NCBI GenBank assembly: GCA_934636305.1
Contig: CAKUAM010000106.1
Span: 1 to 5,815 of the forward strand
Length of the DNA stretch: 5,815 nt
From: an uncultured Oscillospiraceae bacterium
Lineage (GTDB): Bacteria > Bacillota > Clostridia > Oscillospirales > Oscillospiraceae
Direction: 5' to 3'
The notes below the pieces were generated by a model, which saw only the letters and a program-made list of their open reading frames with translations, searched no databases and had not been told where the DNA came from. A program made the position numbers and the translations under genes. Within the stretch, counting starts at the first letter, position 1; every line of letters starts with the position of its first letter. Shown here one piece after another: positions 1 to 5,708 of this stretch.

Positions 1-78
1 CCCGGTACCGCCGCGAACCCGGCTTACCGCCGCATCGACGTCGACACCGAGACCGGCAAGGTCAGCGGCCTGTTCTGA
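1..78 (+). CDS. fhs: Formate-tetrahydrofolate ligase, C-terminal end (partial)
   Basis: Only the last 25 codons and the TGA stop (76-78) are in the window; the 5' part is cut off. The tail reads PG, seven residues, then a basic pair and IDVD, and ends in SGLF. This follows, without gaps up to IDVD, the familiar end of formate-THF ligase (PGLPKxPAAxxIDVD...GLF) as I remember it. The enzyme is cytosolic and uses ATP to join formate to THF, giving 10-formyl-THF, the first step of the methyl branch of the Wood-Ljungdahl pathway. The gene sits directly upstream of fchA and folD, which perform the next two steps, and this context supports the call. The fragment is short, so the name rests on the tail motif plus neighbourhood. 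Confidence 0.72.
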   Translation, partial: PGTAANPAYRRIDVDTETGKVSGLF

Positions 79-112
79 TTCGAAAGTCAGGCTTATAAAC
101 ACTACGACAACC

Positions 113-140
113 GGGAGGCGGCGGATATCCGCCGCCTCCC
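113..140 (+). terminator. Perfect GC-rich inverted repeat between fhs and fchA (hairpin, weak terminator or processing element)
   Basis: Bases 113-140 equal their own reverse complement: GGGAGGCGGCGG, the tetraloop ATAT, then CCGCCGCCTCCC, a 12-bp stem without mismatch. It is followed by TTTCTG, a poor T-tract, so as a terminator it should be leaky. It begins 34 bases after the fhs stop and ends 22 bases before the fchA start. Likely roles are partial termination or stabilisation of the 3' end of fhs mRNA, giving more Fhs than FchA/FolD. That role is inference; the repeat itself is seen directly. Confidence 0.7.
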
Positions 141-162
141 TTTCTGAAAATAAGGAGTTACC

Positions 163-783
163 ATGGATTATACAACAAAATCCTGCCGCGAATTTGTCAC
201 AGTTCTCGCCTCCAGCGAGCCTGCACCTGGCGGCGGCGGCGCAGCTGCGCTGGTTGCCGCGCTCGGCACCGCACTCGGCAACATGGTCGGCAGCCTCACC
301 GTCGGCAAAAAGAAATATGCCGATGTAGAGGAAGAAATTATCGCGCTCAAGAAGCAGTGCGACGCGCTGCAGACAGAGCTTCTCAATCAGGTTCCCGCCG
401 ACGCAGAGGGCTTTGTCCCCCTCGCCAAGGCCTATGGCATCCCGAAGGATGATCCGAACCGTCCCGAAATCATGGAAAAGGCCACCATTACGGCCTGCCA
501 GGTTCCGATGCACATCATGGAGCTGTGCTGCCAGTCGCTTGACGCCATCGCGGTGTTTGCGGCTAAGGGTTCACGTCTGGCTGTCTCTGACGCCGGCTGC
601 GGCGCGGCCATCGTGAAGTCTGCGCTGCAGGCTGCCTCCTTGAATGTTTTCATCAATACCAAGTCGCTGCAGAACCGCACGCTGGCAGAGGAAATGAACG
701 CAAAGTGCCTTGGCATGCTGGACAAATACGGCAAGCTGGCTGACGAGATTTTTGAATCCGTCAAGGCTGGGTTCTTTAAATAA
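163..783 (+). CDS. fchA: Methenyltetrahydrofolate cyclohydrolase (FTCD_C family)
   Basis: This cytosolic enzyme of 206 residues interconverts 10-formyl-THF and 5,10-methenyl-THF in the methyl branch of the Wood-Ljungdahl pathway. It belongs to the formiminotransferase-cyclodeaminase C-terminal family (FTCD_C), whose stand-alone members are about this long. Visible family marks are the glycine loop APGGGGAAAL (residues 21-30), followed by a small-residue helix and MVGSLTVGKKKY (41-52), the acidic/aliphatic stretch DAEGFVPLAKAYGIPKD (from 80), and a C-terminal half rich in Ala and Leu helices. The start is ATG 163 with AAGGAG at 152-157. The gene lies between fhs and folD and ends 17 bases before folD, so the two are surely co-transcribed. 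The neighbouring FolD seems to lack its own cyclohydrolase residues, so this protein probably carries that step alone. The alternative, a formiminotetrahydrofolate cyclodeaminase, is less likely in this context. Confidence 0.9.
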   Translation: MDYTTKSCREFVTVLASSEPAPGGGGAAALVAALGTALGNMVGSLTVGKKKYADVEEEIIALKKQCDALQTELLNQVPADAEGFVPLAKAYGIPKDDPNRPEIMEKATITACQVPMHIMELCCQSLDAIAVFAAKGSRLAVSDAGCGAAIVKSALQAASLNVFINTKSLQNRTLAEEMNAKCLGMLDKYGKLADEIFESVKAGFFK

Positions 784-800
784 TCAGAAGGAGAAACAAC

Positions 801-1679
801 ATGGCTAAATTACTGCTCGGTAAGGAAGTTACCGCCGCAATGAATGAAAAGCTGCAGGCCCGCGTGGCCGCGCTGAAGGAGAAGGGTGTCAGCCCGAAGC
901 TGGCCATCGTCCGCTGCGGCGAAAATCCCTCTGACCTTTCCTATGAAAAGGGTGCTACCGCCCGCGCAGAGCTCATCGGCGTCGAGGTACAGAAGTTTAT
1001 TCTGCCTGAGGACGTGACCAAGGAGGCGCTCATTGCGCAGATTGAGGCAATCAATGCCGACGATTCCATCCATGGCTGTTTGATGTTCCGGCCGCTGCCG
1101 AAGCATCTGAAGGCCGATCAGGACGAGATCTGCAACCATCTGGCCGCTGCCAAGGACGTCGACTGCATGACAGATCTGTCCAACGCCGGCGTTTTCACCG
1201 GCAAGAAGCTGGGTTTTGCCCCCTGCACGCCGCAGGCCTGCATGGAGATTCTGGACTACTACGGCATCGACTGCAAGGGTAAGAATGCCGTCGTCATCGG
1301 CCGTTCGCTCGTCGTCGGCAAGCCGGCTGCCATGATGCTCATGGCCAAGAATGCCACTGTCACCGTCTGCCACACCAAGACGGTTGATGTGGCCGGCATT
1401 GCACGCAAGGCAGACATTCTCGTCTCTGCAGCGGGCGTTCTGAACAGCCTGACAAAGGACTATGTTTCGGAGGGCCAGATCGTCATCGACGTTTCCATCA
1501 ACTGGGATCCCGAGAAGATCAACGCCAAGGGCGGCAAAGGCGCCATCGCAGGCGACGCCGTCTTTTCCGAGGTTGAGCCGATTGTCGGCGCCATCACACC
1601 GGTTCCCGGCGGTGTTGGCTCCGTCACGACCTCCGTGCTGATCGGCCACGTGGTCGAGGCCGCTGAGCGGACACTGTAA
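801..1679 (+). CDS. folD: Methylenetetrahydrofolate dehydrogenase (FolD family), probably lacking cyclohydrolase activity
   Basis: This 292-residue cytosolic protein has usual FolD length and oxidises or reduces the methylene-/methenyl-THF pair with a nicotinamide cofactor. The N-terminal substrate domain (about 1-145) holds LSY (46-48), PLP (98-100), KDVD (118-121) and APCTP (140-144). The Rossmann domain holds VVIGRSLVVGKP (164-175), and the family's last motif PVPGGVGSVTT spans 267-277. Aligned by eye with E. coli FolD, Tyr50 is kept (Y48) and Asp121 is kept (D121). The catalytic Lys54 is Ala52 and Gln98 is Phe96. Both residues are needed for cyclohydrolase activity in the E. coli and human enzymes, so I infer a dehydrogenase-only enzyme that depends on the adjacent FchA. 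The start is ATG 801 with AGAAGGAG at 786-793. Cofactor choice (NAD or NADP) cannot be read safely. A terminator follows 16 bases after the stop. Confidence 0.93.
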   Translation: MAKLLLGKEVTAAMNEKLQARVAALKEKGVSPKLAIVRCGENPSDLSYEKGATARAELIGVEVQKFILPEDVTKEALIAQIEAINADDSIHGCLMFRPLPKHLKADQDEICNHLAAAKDVDCMTDLSNAGVFTGKKLGFAPCTPQACMEILDYYGIDCKGKNAVVIGRSLVVGKPAAMMLMAKNATVTVCHTKTVDVAGIARKADILVSAAGVLNSLTKDYVSEGQIVIDVSINWDPEKINAKGGKGAIAGDAVFSEVEPIVGAITPVPGGVGSVTTSVLIGHVVEAAERTL

Positions 1680-1695
1680 GCAAATTGCCACTGCT

Positions 1696-1723
1696 GCCGC
1701 CGGCTTGTCCGGCGGCATTTTTT
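1696..1723 (+). terminator. Rho-independent terminator after folD
   Basis: The stem GCCGCCGG (1696-1703) pairs with CCGGCGGC (1709-1716) across the loop CTTGT. T1695 and A1717 can add one more pair, and six T follow at 1718-1723. This is a textbook intrinsic terminator for the fhs-fchA-folD transcript. The ribosome binding site of the next gene starts within a base or two of the T-tract. Any transcript of that gene must therefore begin upstream of, inside or very close to this element, or come from read-through. Confidence 0.9.
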
Positions 1724-1731
1724 GAAGGAGG
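1724..1731 (+). promoter_or_regulatory. Ribosome binding site that fixes the TTG start at 1742
   Basis: GAAGGAGG is a near-perfect Shine-Dalgarno sequence. The next in-frame start codon at a workable distance is TTG at 1742-1744, ten bases downstream. CTG at 1733 is only one base away. An upstream in-frame TTG at 1685 has no such site and would make translation run through the terminator hairpin, so it is unlikely. Confidence 0.82.
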
Positions 1732-1741
1732 ACTGGTTGAA

Positions 1742-3091
1742 TTGAAAGAGAAATTCCAAACGCCGGAGCGTGCCATCCGCTGGCTGTTCGCCGCATTCAC
1801 GGTTTTATGCCTGCTGGCTGCTGCTCTGACCGCGGTTGTCTGCGGGGAGGGCTTTTCCGGCATGCTTACCGGCGTCGGCCATATCTGCACGCAGTCCGGC
1901 CAGACGGTCAAAAGCTTTTTTGACCTCAGCTACGGCGGCTTTTCCGGTACATTTCTAAATGCTGCGCTTGTCTGTGCGGTCTGTCTCGGGCTCTACTGCC
2001 TGCCTGGCAGCAAGCCAGACGGCGTATCCGTGCTTGCATTCTTTCTGACGGCAGGCTTCTGCTTCTGGGGCACCACAATCCTCAACATCTGGTTTTCTTT
2101 TGCCGGTGTCCTGCTGTACTGCCTCGTCAAGAAAAAAAAGCCCGGCGCCATGGGCAACGCGTTTTTATTTTCCACGGGCCTTGCGCCGCTGATCACGGAA
2201 ATGCTGTTCCGCTATCCCGCAGAAAATTGGCACGGCTTCACGCTGACCGGCATTTTGATTGCACTGGCCGTCGGCATTTTTATCGGCTTTATCTTTCCGG
2301 CGGTTCTGCCGCACAGCCCAAACATGCACAAGGGCTATAACCTCTACAATGCGGCAATTCCCATTGGCCTGATTGCCTTTTTCCTGCGTGCGCTTCTCTA
2401 TAAGGTCTTTCTGCCCACGCATCCGACCTCGGAGGGCATTGGCCTGGCAGACAGCTTTCCTGCTGTCAGCATTACGTTCTGCGCCGTTGTGTTCGGGCTG
2501 GCAATCGTCTGGGCGCTGGCACTTGGCGGCGGGAAGCAGTACGGCGCGCTGCTGCGCGATACCGGCTATAACGTGGACTTCGGTAGCAAATACGGCGCAG
2601 CAGCCTCCATTCTGAACTTCGGCGTCTACGGCCTTTTCATCGTACTCTACTACGTGCTGGTCGGGGCCAAATGGAACGCAGCAACGCTTGGCTGCGTGTT
2701 CTGCATGGTCTGCTGCTGCTTTAAGGGCAGCCATCCGGCCAATGTCTGGCCCATTATGCTTGGATACGTCGCTGCAAGCTTTGTGGCTAAGTTTGTCTGC
2801 GGGCTTACCGGCGCGGAGTTTTCCATGGCTGTGCATGCGCAGGCCATTGTCATTGGCCTCTGCTTTGCAAATGGCCTGTCTCCGGTGTCCGGTGTATATG
2901 GCTGGCTGGCCGGCGTACTGTTCGGCATGATCCACTATACGCTTGTCACCTGTGTGCCGCTGCTGCACGGAGCGTTCTGCCTGTATAATGGCGGCTTCAC
3001 CGCCGGGTTCACCTGCTTCCTGTTTGTCCCCGTGCTCGAGCATTTCTGCAAAACAAAGGCCGAGCGTAAGCAGCTGCGGGCCGGAAGCTGA
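1742..3091 (+). CDS. DUF1576-type multispanning membrane protein with two tandem repeats
   Basis: This integral membrane protein of 449 residues has roughly 12 hydrophobic segments, a short cytoplasmic-looking N-terminus and a basic tail (KTKAERKQLR, 437-446). I recognise it as DUF1576 from the GYNLYN and GSHPAN signatures and the length. No function is established for this family as far as I know; a transporter or channel is the natural guess. The chain is an internal duplication. SYGG (63-66), WGTTILN (109-115), FSTGLAP (143-149) and HKGYNLYN (196-203) recur as KYGA (283-286), KGSHPAN (328-334), FANGLSP (375-381) and HGAFCLYN (409-416). Residues 318-326 hold five cysteines in nine positions inside a hydrophobic stretch. 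The start is TTG 1742, chosen by the Shine-Dalgarno site at 1724-1731. The next gene starts 24 bases after the stop, which suggests a two-gene operon. Confidence 0.82.
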   Translation: MKEKFQTPERAIRWLFAAFTVLCLLAAALTAVVCGEGFSGMLTGVGHICTQSGQTVKSFFDLSYGGFSGTFLNAALVCAVCLGLYCLPGSKPDGVSVLAFFLTAGFCFWGTTILNIWFSFAGVLLYCLVKKKKPGAMGNAFLFSTGLAPLITEMLFRYPAENWHGFTLTGILIALAVGIFIGFIFPAVLPHSPNMHKGYNLYNAAIPIGLIAFFLRALLYKVFLPTHPTSEGIGLADSFPAVSITFCAVVFGLAIVWALALGGGKQYGALLRDTGYNVDFGSKYGAAASILNFGVYGLFIVLYYVLVGAKWNAATLGCVFCMVCCCFKGSHPANVWPIMLGYVAASFVAKFVCGLTGAEFSMAVHAQAIVIGLCFANGLSPVSGVYGWLAGVLFGMIHYTLVTCVPLLHGAFCLYNGGFTAGFTCFLFVPVLEHFCKTKAERKQLRAGS

Positions 3092-3115
3092 GGTCCGATT
3101 GAAAGGAGCTGTATC

Positions 3116-3433
3116 ATGTTTTACTGTGATAACTGCCATCTTCTGAACGAGGATCCCATCTGCGCATTCTGCGGCAGCAAGCTGATTTGCGGGCCGAAGG
3201 ATGACGACTATTGCTTTATCGCCAACAAAGCCTCGCCATGGGCAGAAATGCTGCAGGGTATTCTGGAGGACGATCATATTCCTGTCATTGTCCGCCAGTG
3301 GAGCCCGCGCACGGCGGCCTACACCGGCGAGGTCGGCACAAGAACAGACTTCTTTGTCCCATATGCGGAGCTGGAGCATGCAAAGCAGCTGGAACAGGCG
3401 CTCATGAACAGCGAGCCTGAGGAATCTGAATAA
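3116..3433 (+). CDS. Small zinc-ribbon protein with DUF2007-like domain
   Basis: This soluble protein of 105 residues has two parts. The N-terminus holds C4-x2-C7 and C16-x2-C19, followed by Gly, a compact zinc-ribbon pattern expected to bind one Zn ion; C25 and C33 are extra. From about residue 32 to 97 the pattern is aromatic strand, helix (WAEMLQGILEDDHIP, 42-56), strand (VIVRQW), a variable loop with YTGEVG, strand (FFVPY, 79-83) and a helix ELEHAKQLEQAL. This fits the DUF2007 domain, a small alpha-beta fold of unknown role often thought to be regulatory or ligand binding. The tail is acidic. The start is ATG 3116 with AAAGGAG at 3102-3108. It is probably co-expressed with the membrane protein upstream and may serve it, but that link rests only on proximity. 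The function is unknown. Confidence 0.8.
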   Translation: MFYCDNCHLLNEDPICAFCGSKLICGPKDDDYCFIANKASPWAEMLQGILEDDHIPVIVRQWSPRTAAYTGEVGTRTDFFVPYAELEHAKQLEQALMNSEPEESE

Positions 3434-3440
3434 CAGAATC

Positions 3441-3473
3441 AAAAAATCCCGTGCCTTACGGCACGGGATTTTT
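3441..3473. terminator. Bidirectional intrinsic terminator between converging genes
   Basis: The stem ATCCCGTGCC (3446-3455) and GGCACGGGAT (3460-3469) closes on the loop TTAC. Five A lie before it (3441-3445) and the T-run 3469-3473 ends it, so the structure works as a terminator read from either strand. It lies 7 bases after the DUF2007 gene stop and 6 bases beyond the acsB stop. It should end both converging transcripts. Confidence 0.93.
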
Positions 3474-3479
3474 GCTGTT

Positions 3480-5615
3480 TTACATCAGAGGCTCCAGGCT
3501 CAGAACCGGGTGGTTCTTCTCCTGCAGGAACTCAAGCAGCGCATCGCAGTCGGTGCAGATCGTCTCGTCGGCGATCATGTCGGTGAAGTTGTCAATGCCG
3601 TACAGCTCCTTGGCTGTCCTGTTCAGACGCTCGCCAACATCGTCCTTCAGTTCCTTCGGCATCCAGACGATACGCTCAATGCCGCCCTCGGCGTGGATGA
3701 ACTTCTTGGAGGAGATGAAATGGCGGCCATGGCCCATATAGCCCGGCGTCTGTACACCGCCGCCGGTGCAGGAGGCAAGCTCGCCGAACGTCATGCCGGC
3801 AGGCGTCATACCCGCATACTCACGGTTGACCACGATGAAGCCGTTGGACATCGGCTCAATGCCGGAAATGCACTCGAAGCAGCCGCAGGAGGTCATCGGG
3901 TCCTCCATGATGGAGTACAGCGTGACTTCCTCAACCGCACCGTGGGTTGCATCCTTGATGGCGTCGTTGACCGTAGTATACCGGCCGGTGCGCTCGTCAA
4001 GACAGCCTTCCTTCATGATCGGCTGGGACGGGCCGTTCGGGTTCAGCTCATACGTTGCCTTGGCATCGAGCCAGGAAACAGCGCCGCACAGGCCAAGACG
4101 TTCCGGCGTGACCACGCAGCAATGTGCCGGTGCAAACGACTGACACAGGATGCAGGTGAAGAAACGGTCGACAGATTCGTCTGTCATGGAGGCCAGACGG
4201 TCGTCACGCATGTTGTAGCGCGGCATTGCCACATCGTTCAGGAATGCGGTGGCCTTGACCGGGTCGGTAATCAGGTGCACCTCGCACTTGTCGACAACCG
4301 CGTCAAACTCATCCGTAATCATGTGGTACAGAACCTCGGCAAAGTGCGTCAGGCGCAGGCCCTTGTCGTAGGCATCCTTGGAAATACGGATGCGGAACTG
4401 GTTGCGCTGACCGGTGTGCATGACACCCTCCATGTAGTTGAACCAGGCGTGGATCTTACGCTCGATGACAGATTCAAAGTCAGCCTGCATCTTCTTGCCT
4501 GCAACATAAATGCAGGTTGCCAGCGCATATTCCAGATCGCCGGAGTCGATATCCGGGCCATCGATGACGATCTTATGATCCTCGACCTCGTCCATGTTCT
4601 TCATGAGCACGAGCTCACAGGTGGTGTTCTTGGCAGACCAGAATTCGACCTTCATGTCAGCCTTACGAATGATTTCGCCTTCGAAGGCAGCTGCAAATGC
4701 AACAGGAATCGGCAGCTCCTTGGACTTGATCTTGATGCCGCGCAGCTCGAGGGACTTCTTGACCGTCTCGGCATGATCGCAGCAGGATTCCAGCGCACCC
4801 GGAACCTGATTTTCGGCGAGATCAATATCAACCACAACCGGGAAACCAAGCGCAATTGCGCCGGCGCCAGCGGAAACGACAACATTGTCGATGGCTCCGA
4901 AGGTGTTGACGAATGCAGGAACGCGTTCCTTGGTATACTTGAGCAGGCCGGCCAGATCGCCCGGCTGCACATTGCCGAAGATCAGCGCCGCACGGATTGC
5001 AACCGTAACGACATGGATCACAGCGGTCACATCATGGCCCAGCGGGATCACGCGGAGCTCGAGGCCCATCTTGACGCCTGCATCCGCACACTGCTCAATG
5101 ACATCACCGACCATAAAGGTCATAATGCCCTTGGACTGATAGTCCTTGACGACCTTGGCAACGTCCTCTGCGTTGTCGGCCTTTCCGAGAACGACAGCCA
5201 CGCCGGGAATATCGCCGGTAACCAGCGGCACACCCAGCGAACGGATAACGGGATCGGGCACGAAGCCGATGCCGGGAACCGTCGCCTGCTCATAGGCATC
5301 CTTCGGCTCTGCAAACTTCAGGCCTTCAAGGATCTCCGCGCCGACTGCGGTAGCAAGACCGGCGTTGAGCGCCTGACCAAGATCCTCCTGATCGGTAATG
5401 AGGCTCTTGAGCACGCCCACGCAGGCGGGCAGGTCGCCCAGCGTCTTGACCTTGACGCCGGTAGCAGCATAGATTGTGGGGAAGAAATACGCAGTGTCCG
5501 GGAACGCAATGGGGTGATCGGCACCATATTTTGCAATGGCGTCATTGACTGCGCCCTCGGTGAGGCCAGCCACGGCATGGGAACCGCCATAGATGAGATC
5601 GGTTAATACGCTCAT
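3480..5615 (-). CDS. acsB: Acetyl-CoA synthase, the ACS subunit of the CODH/ACS complex
   Basis: This cytosolic enzyme joins a methyl group from the corrinoid iron-sulfur protein, CO made by CO dehydrogenase, and CoA into acetyl-CoA (EC 2.3.1.169), the closing step of the Wood-Ljungdahl pathway. The 711 residues compare with 729 in Moorella thermoacetica and about 708 in Clostridium ljungdahlii. The whole A-cluster is present: C488, C491, C500 and C510 bind the [4Fe-4S] unit (motifs CILCQSFAP and ERLGLCGAVSWLDAK), and C577-G578-C579 binds the nickel pair. All are offset by exactly 18 from the Moorella numbering as I recall it. By that offset the domains run about 1-294, 295-460 and 461-711. 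Landmarks are FPDTAY (38-43), AFEGE (310-314), HTGQRN (400-405) and GGGVQTPG (618-625). Extra cysteines occur at C499 and in C687-x2-C690. The start is ATG 5613-5615, set by its ribosome binding site, and acsE lies upstream. The call is secure. Confidence 0.98.
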   Translation of the reverse strand: MSVLTDLIYGGSHAVAGLTEGAVNDAIAKYGADHPIAFPDTAYFFPTIYAATGVKVKTLGDLPACVGVLKSLITDQEDLGQALNAGLATAVGAEILEGLKFAEPKDAYEQATVPGIGFVPDPVIRSLGVPLVTGDIPGVAVVLGKADNAEDVAKVVKDYQSKGIMTFMVGDVIEQCADAGVKMGLELRVIPLGHDVTAVIHVVTVAIRAALIFGNVQPGDLAGLLKYTKERVPAFVNTFGAIDNVVVSAGAGAIALGFPVVVDIDLAENQVPGALESCCDHAETVKKSLELRGIKIKSKELPIPVAFAAAFEGEIIRKADMKVEFWSAKNTTCELVLMKNMDEVEDHKIVIDGPDIDSGDLEYALATCIYVAGKKMQADFESVIERKIHAWFNYMEGVMHTGQRNQFRIRISKDAYDKGLRLTHFAEVLYHMITDEFDAVVDKCEVHLITDPVKATAFLNDVAMPRYNMRDDRLASMTDESVDRFFTCILCQSFAPAHCCVVTPERLGLCGAVSWLDAKATYELNPNGPSQPIMKEGCLDERTGRYTTVNDAIKDATHGAVEEVTLYSIMEDPMTSCGCFECISGIEPMSNGFIVVNREYAGMTPAGMTFGELASCTGGGVQTPGYMGHGRHFISSKKFIHAEGGIERIVWMPKELKDDVGERLNRTAKELYGIDNFTDMIADETICTDCDALLEFLQEKNHPVLSLEPLM

Positions 5616-5620
5616 AAGTA

Positions 5621-5626
5621 CCTCCT
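5621..5626 (-). promoter_or_regulatory. Ribosome binding site of acsB, decides the start
   Basis: Read on the - strand this is AGGAGG, five bases before ATG 5615-5613. It lies inside the short extension that would result from using the upstream in-frame ATG at 5630-5628. That upstream ATG has no Shine-Dalgarno sequence of its own, so the 711-residue product is preferred. The chosen N-terminus also matches the usual clostridial AcsB beginning. Confidence 0.88.
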
Positions 5627-5664
5627 GCATGATAATAGATGTTGATTGCGCGGGGATAATACGT

Positions 5665-5698
5665 CGGTTCCCTGCCGGTATTTCGCAGCAGGGAACCG
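5665..5698 (-). other. Intercistronic hairpin between acsE and acsB
   Basis: An 11-bp perfect stem, CGGTTCCCTGC (5665-5675) with GCAGGGAACCG (5688-5698), encloses a 12-base loop. On the - strand it follows the acsE stop by 10 bases. It is followed by ACGTATTATCC, which has no T-tract, so it is not a standard terminator. It more likely protects mRNA ends, marks a processing site or causes partial attenuation, which could set AcsE and AcsB to different levels. The structure is seen; the role is inferred. The gap (5616-5708) shows no convincing promoter. Confidence 0.65.
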
Positions 5699-5708
5699 TG
5701 GAATACGA

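Noticed and set aside
94..99. TATAAA resembling a -10 box before fchA
   Set aside because: No credible -35 box lies 16-18 bases upstream, and the position fits an internal gap of the fhs-fchA-folD operon.
1685..1741. Upstream TTG start giving 19 more residues to the membrane protein
   Set aside because: There is no Shine-Dalgarno sequence before it, and the added codons would simply translate the folD terminator hairpin and the real ribosome binding site.
810..1796. Long - strand open frame opposite folD
   Set aside because: It is a shadow of folD, has no plausible ribosome binding site or family motif, and crosses the folD terminator.
2165..3442. Long - strand open frame opposite the membrane protein and DUF2007 genes
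   Set aside because: It spans two well supported genes in the opposite direction and its translation is low in hydrophobic structure and motif-free; it is a codon-bias shadow.
3510..5606. An almost full-length open frame of about 698 codons on the + strand opposite acsB
   Set aside because: It mirrors acsB, whose identity is certain. Its translation shows no family pattern and is rich in scattered His, Asn and Arg. Codon bias of the real gene keeps the opposite frame free of stops.
5616..5630. Upstream ATG for acsB (five extra residues)
   Set aside because: It has no ribosome binding site and would place the strong AGGAGG inside the coding region.
5631..5660. TATTAT-like -10 boxes on the - strand before acsB
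   Set aside because: The matching -35 region is poor and such A/T hexamers are expected by chance in an A/T-richer gap.
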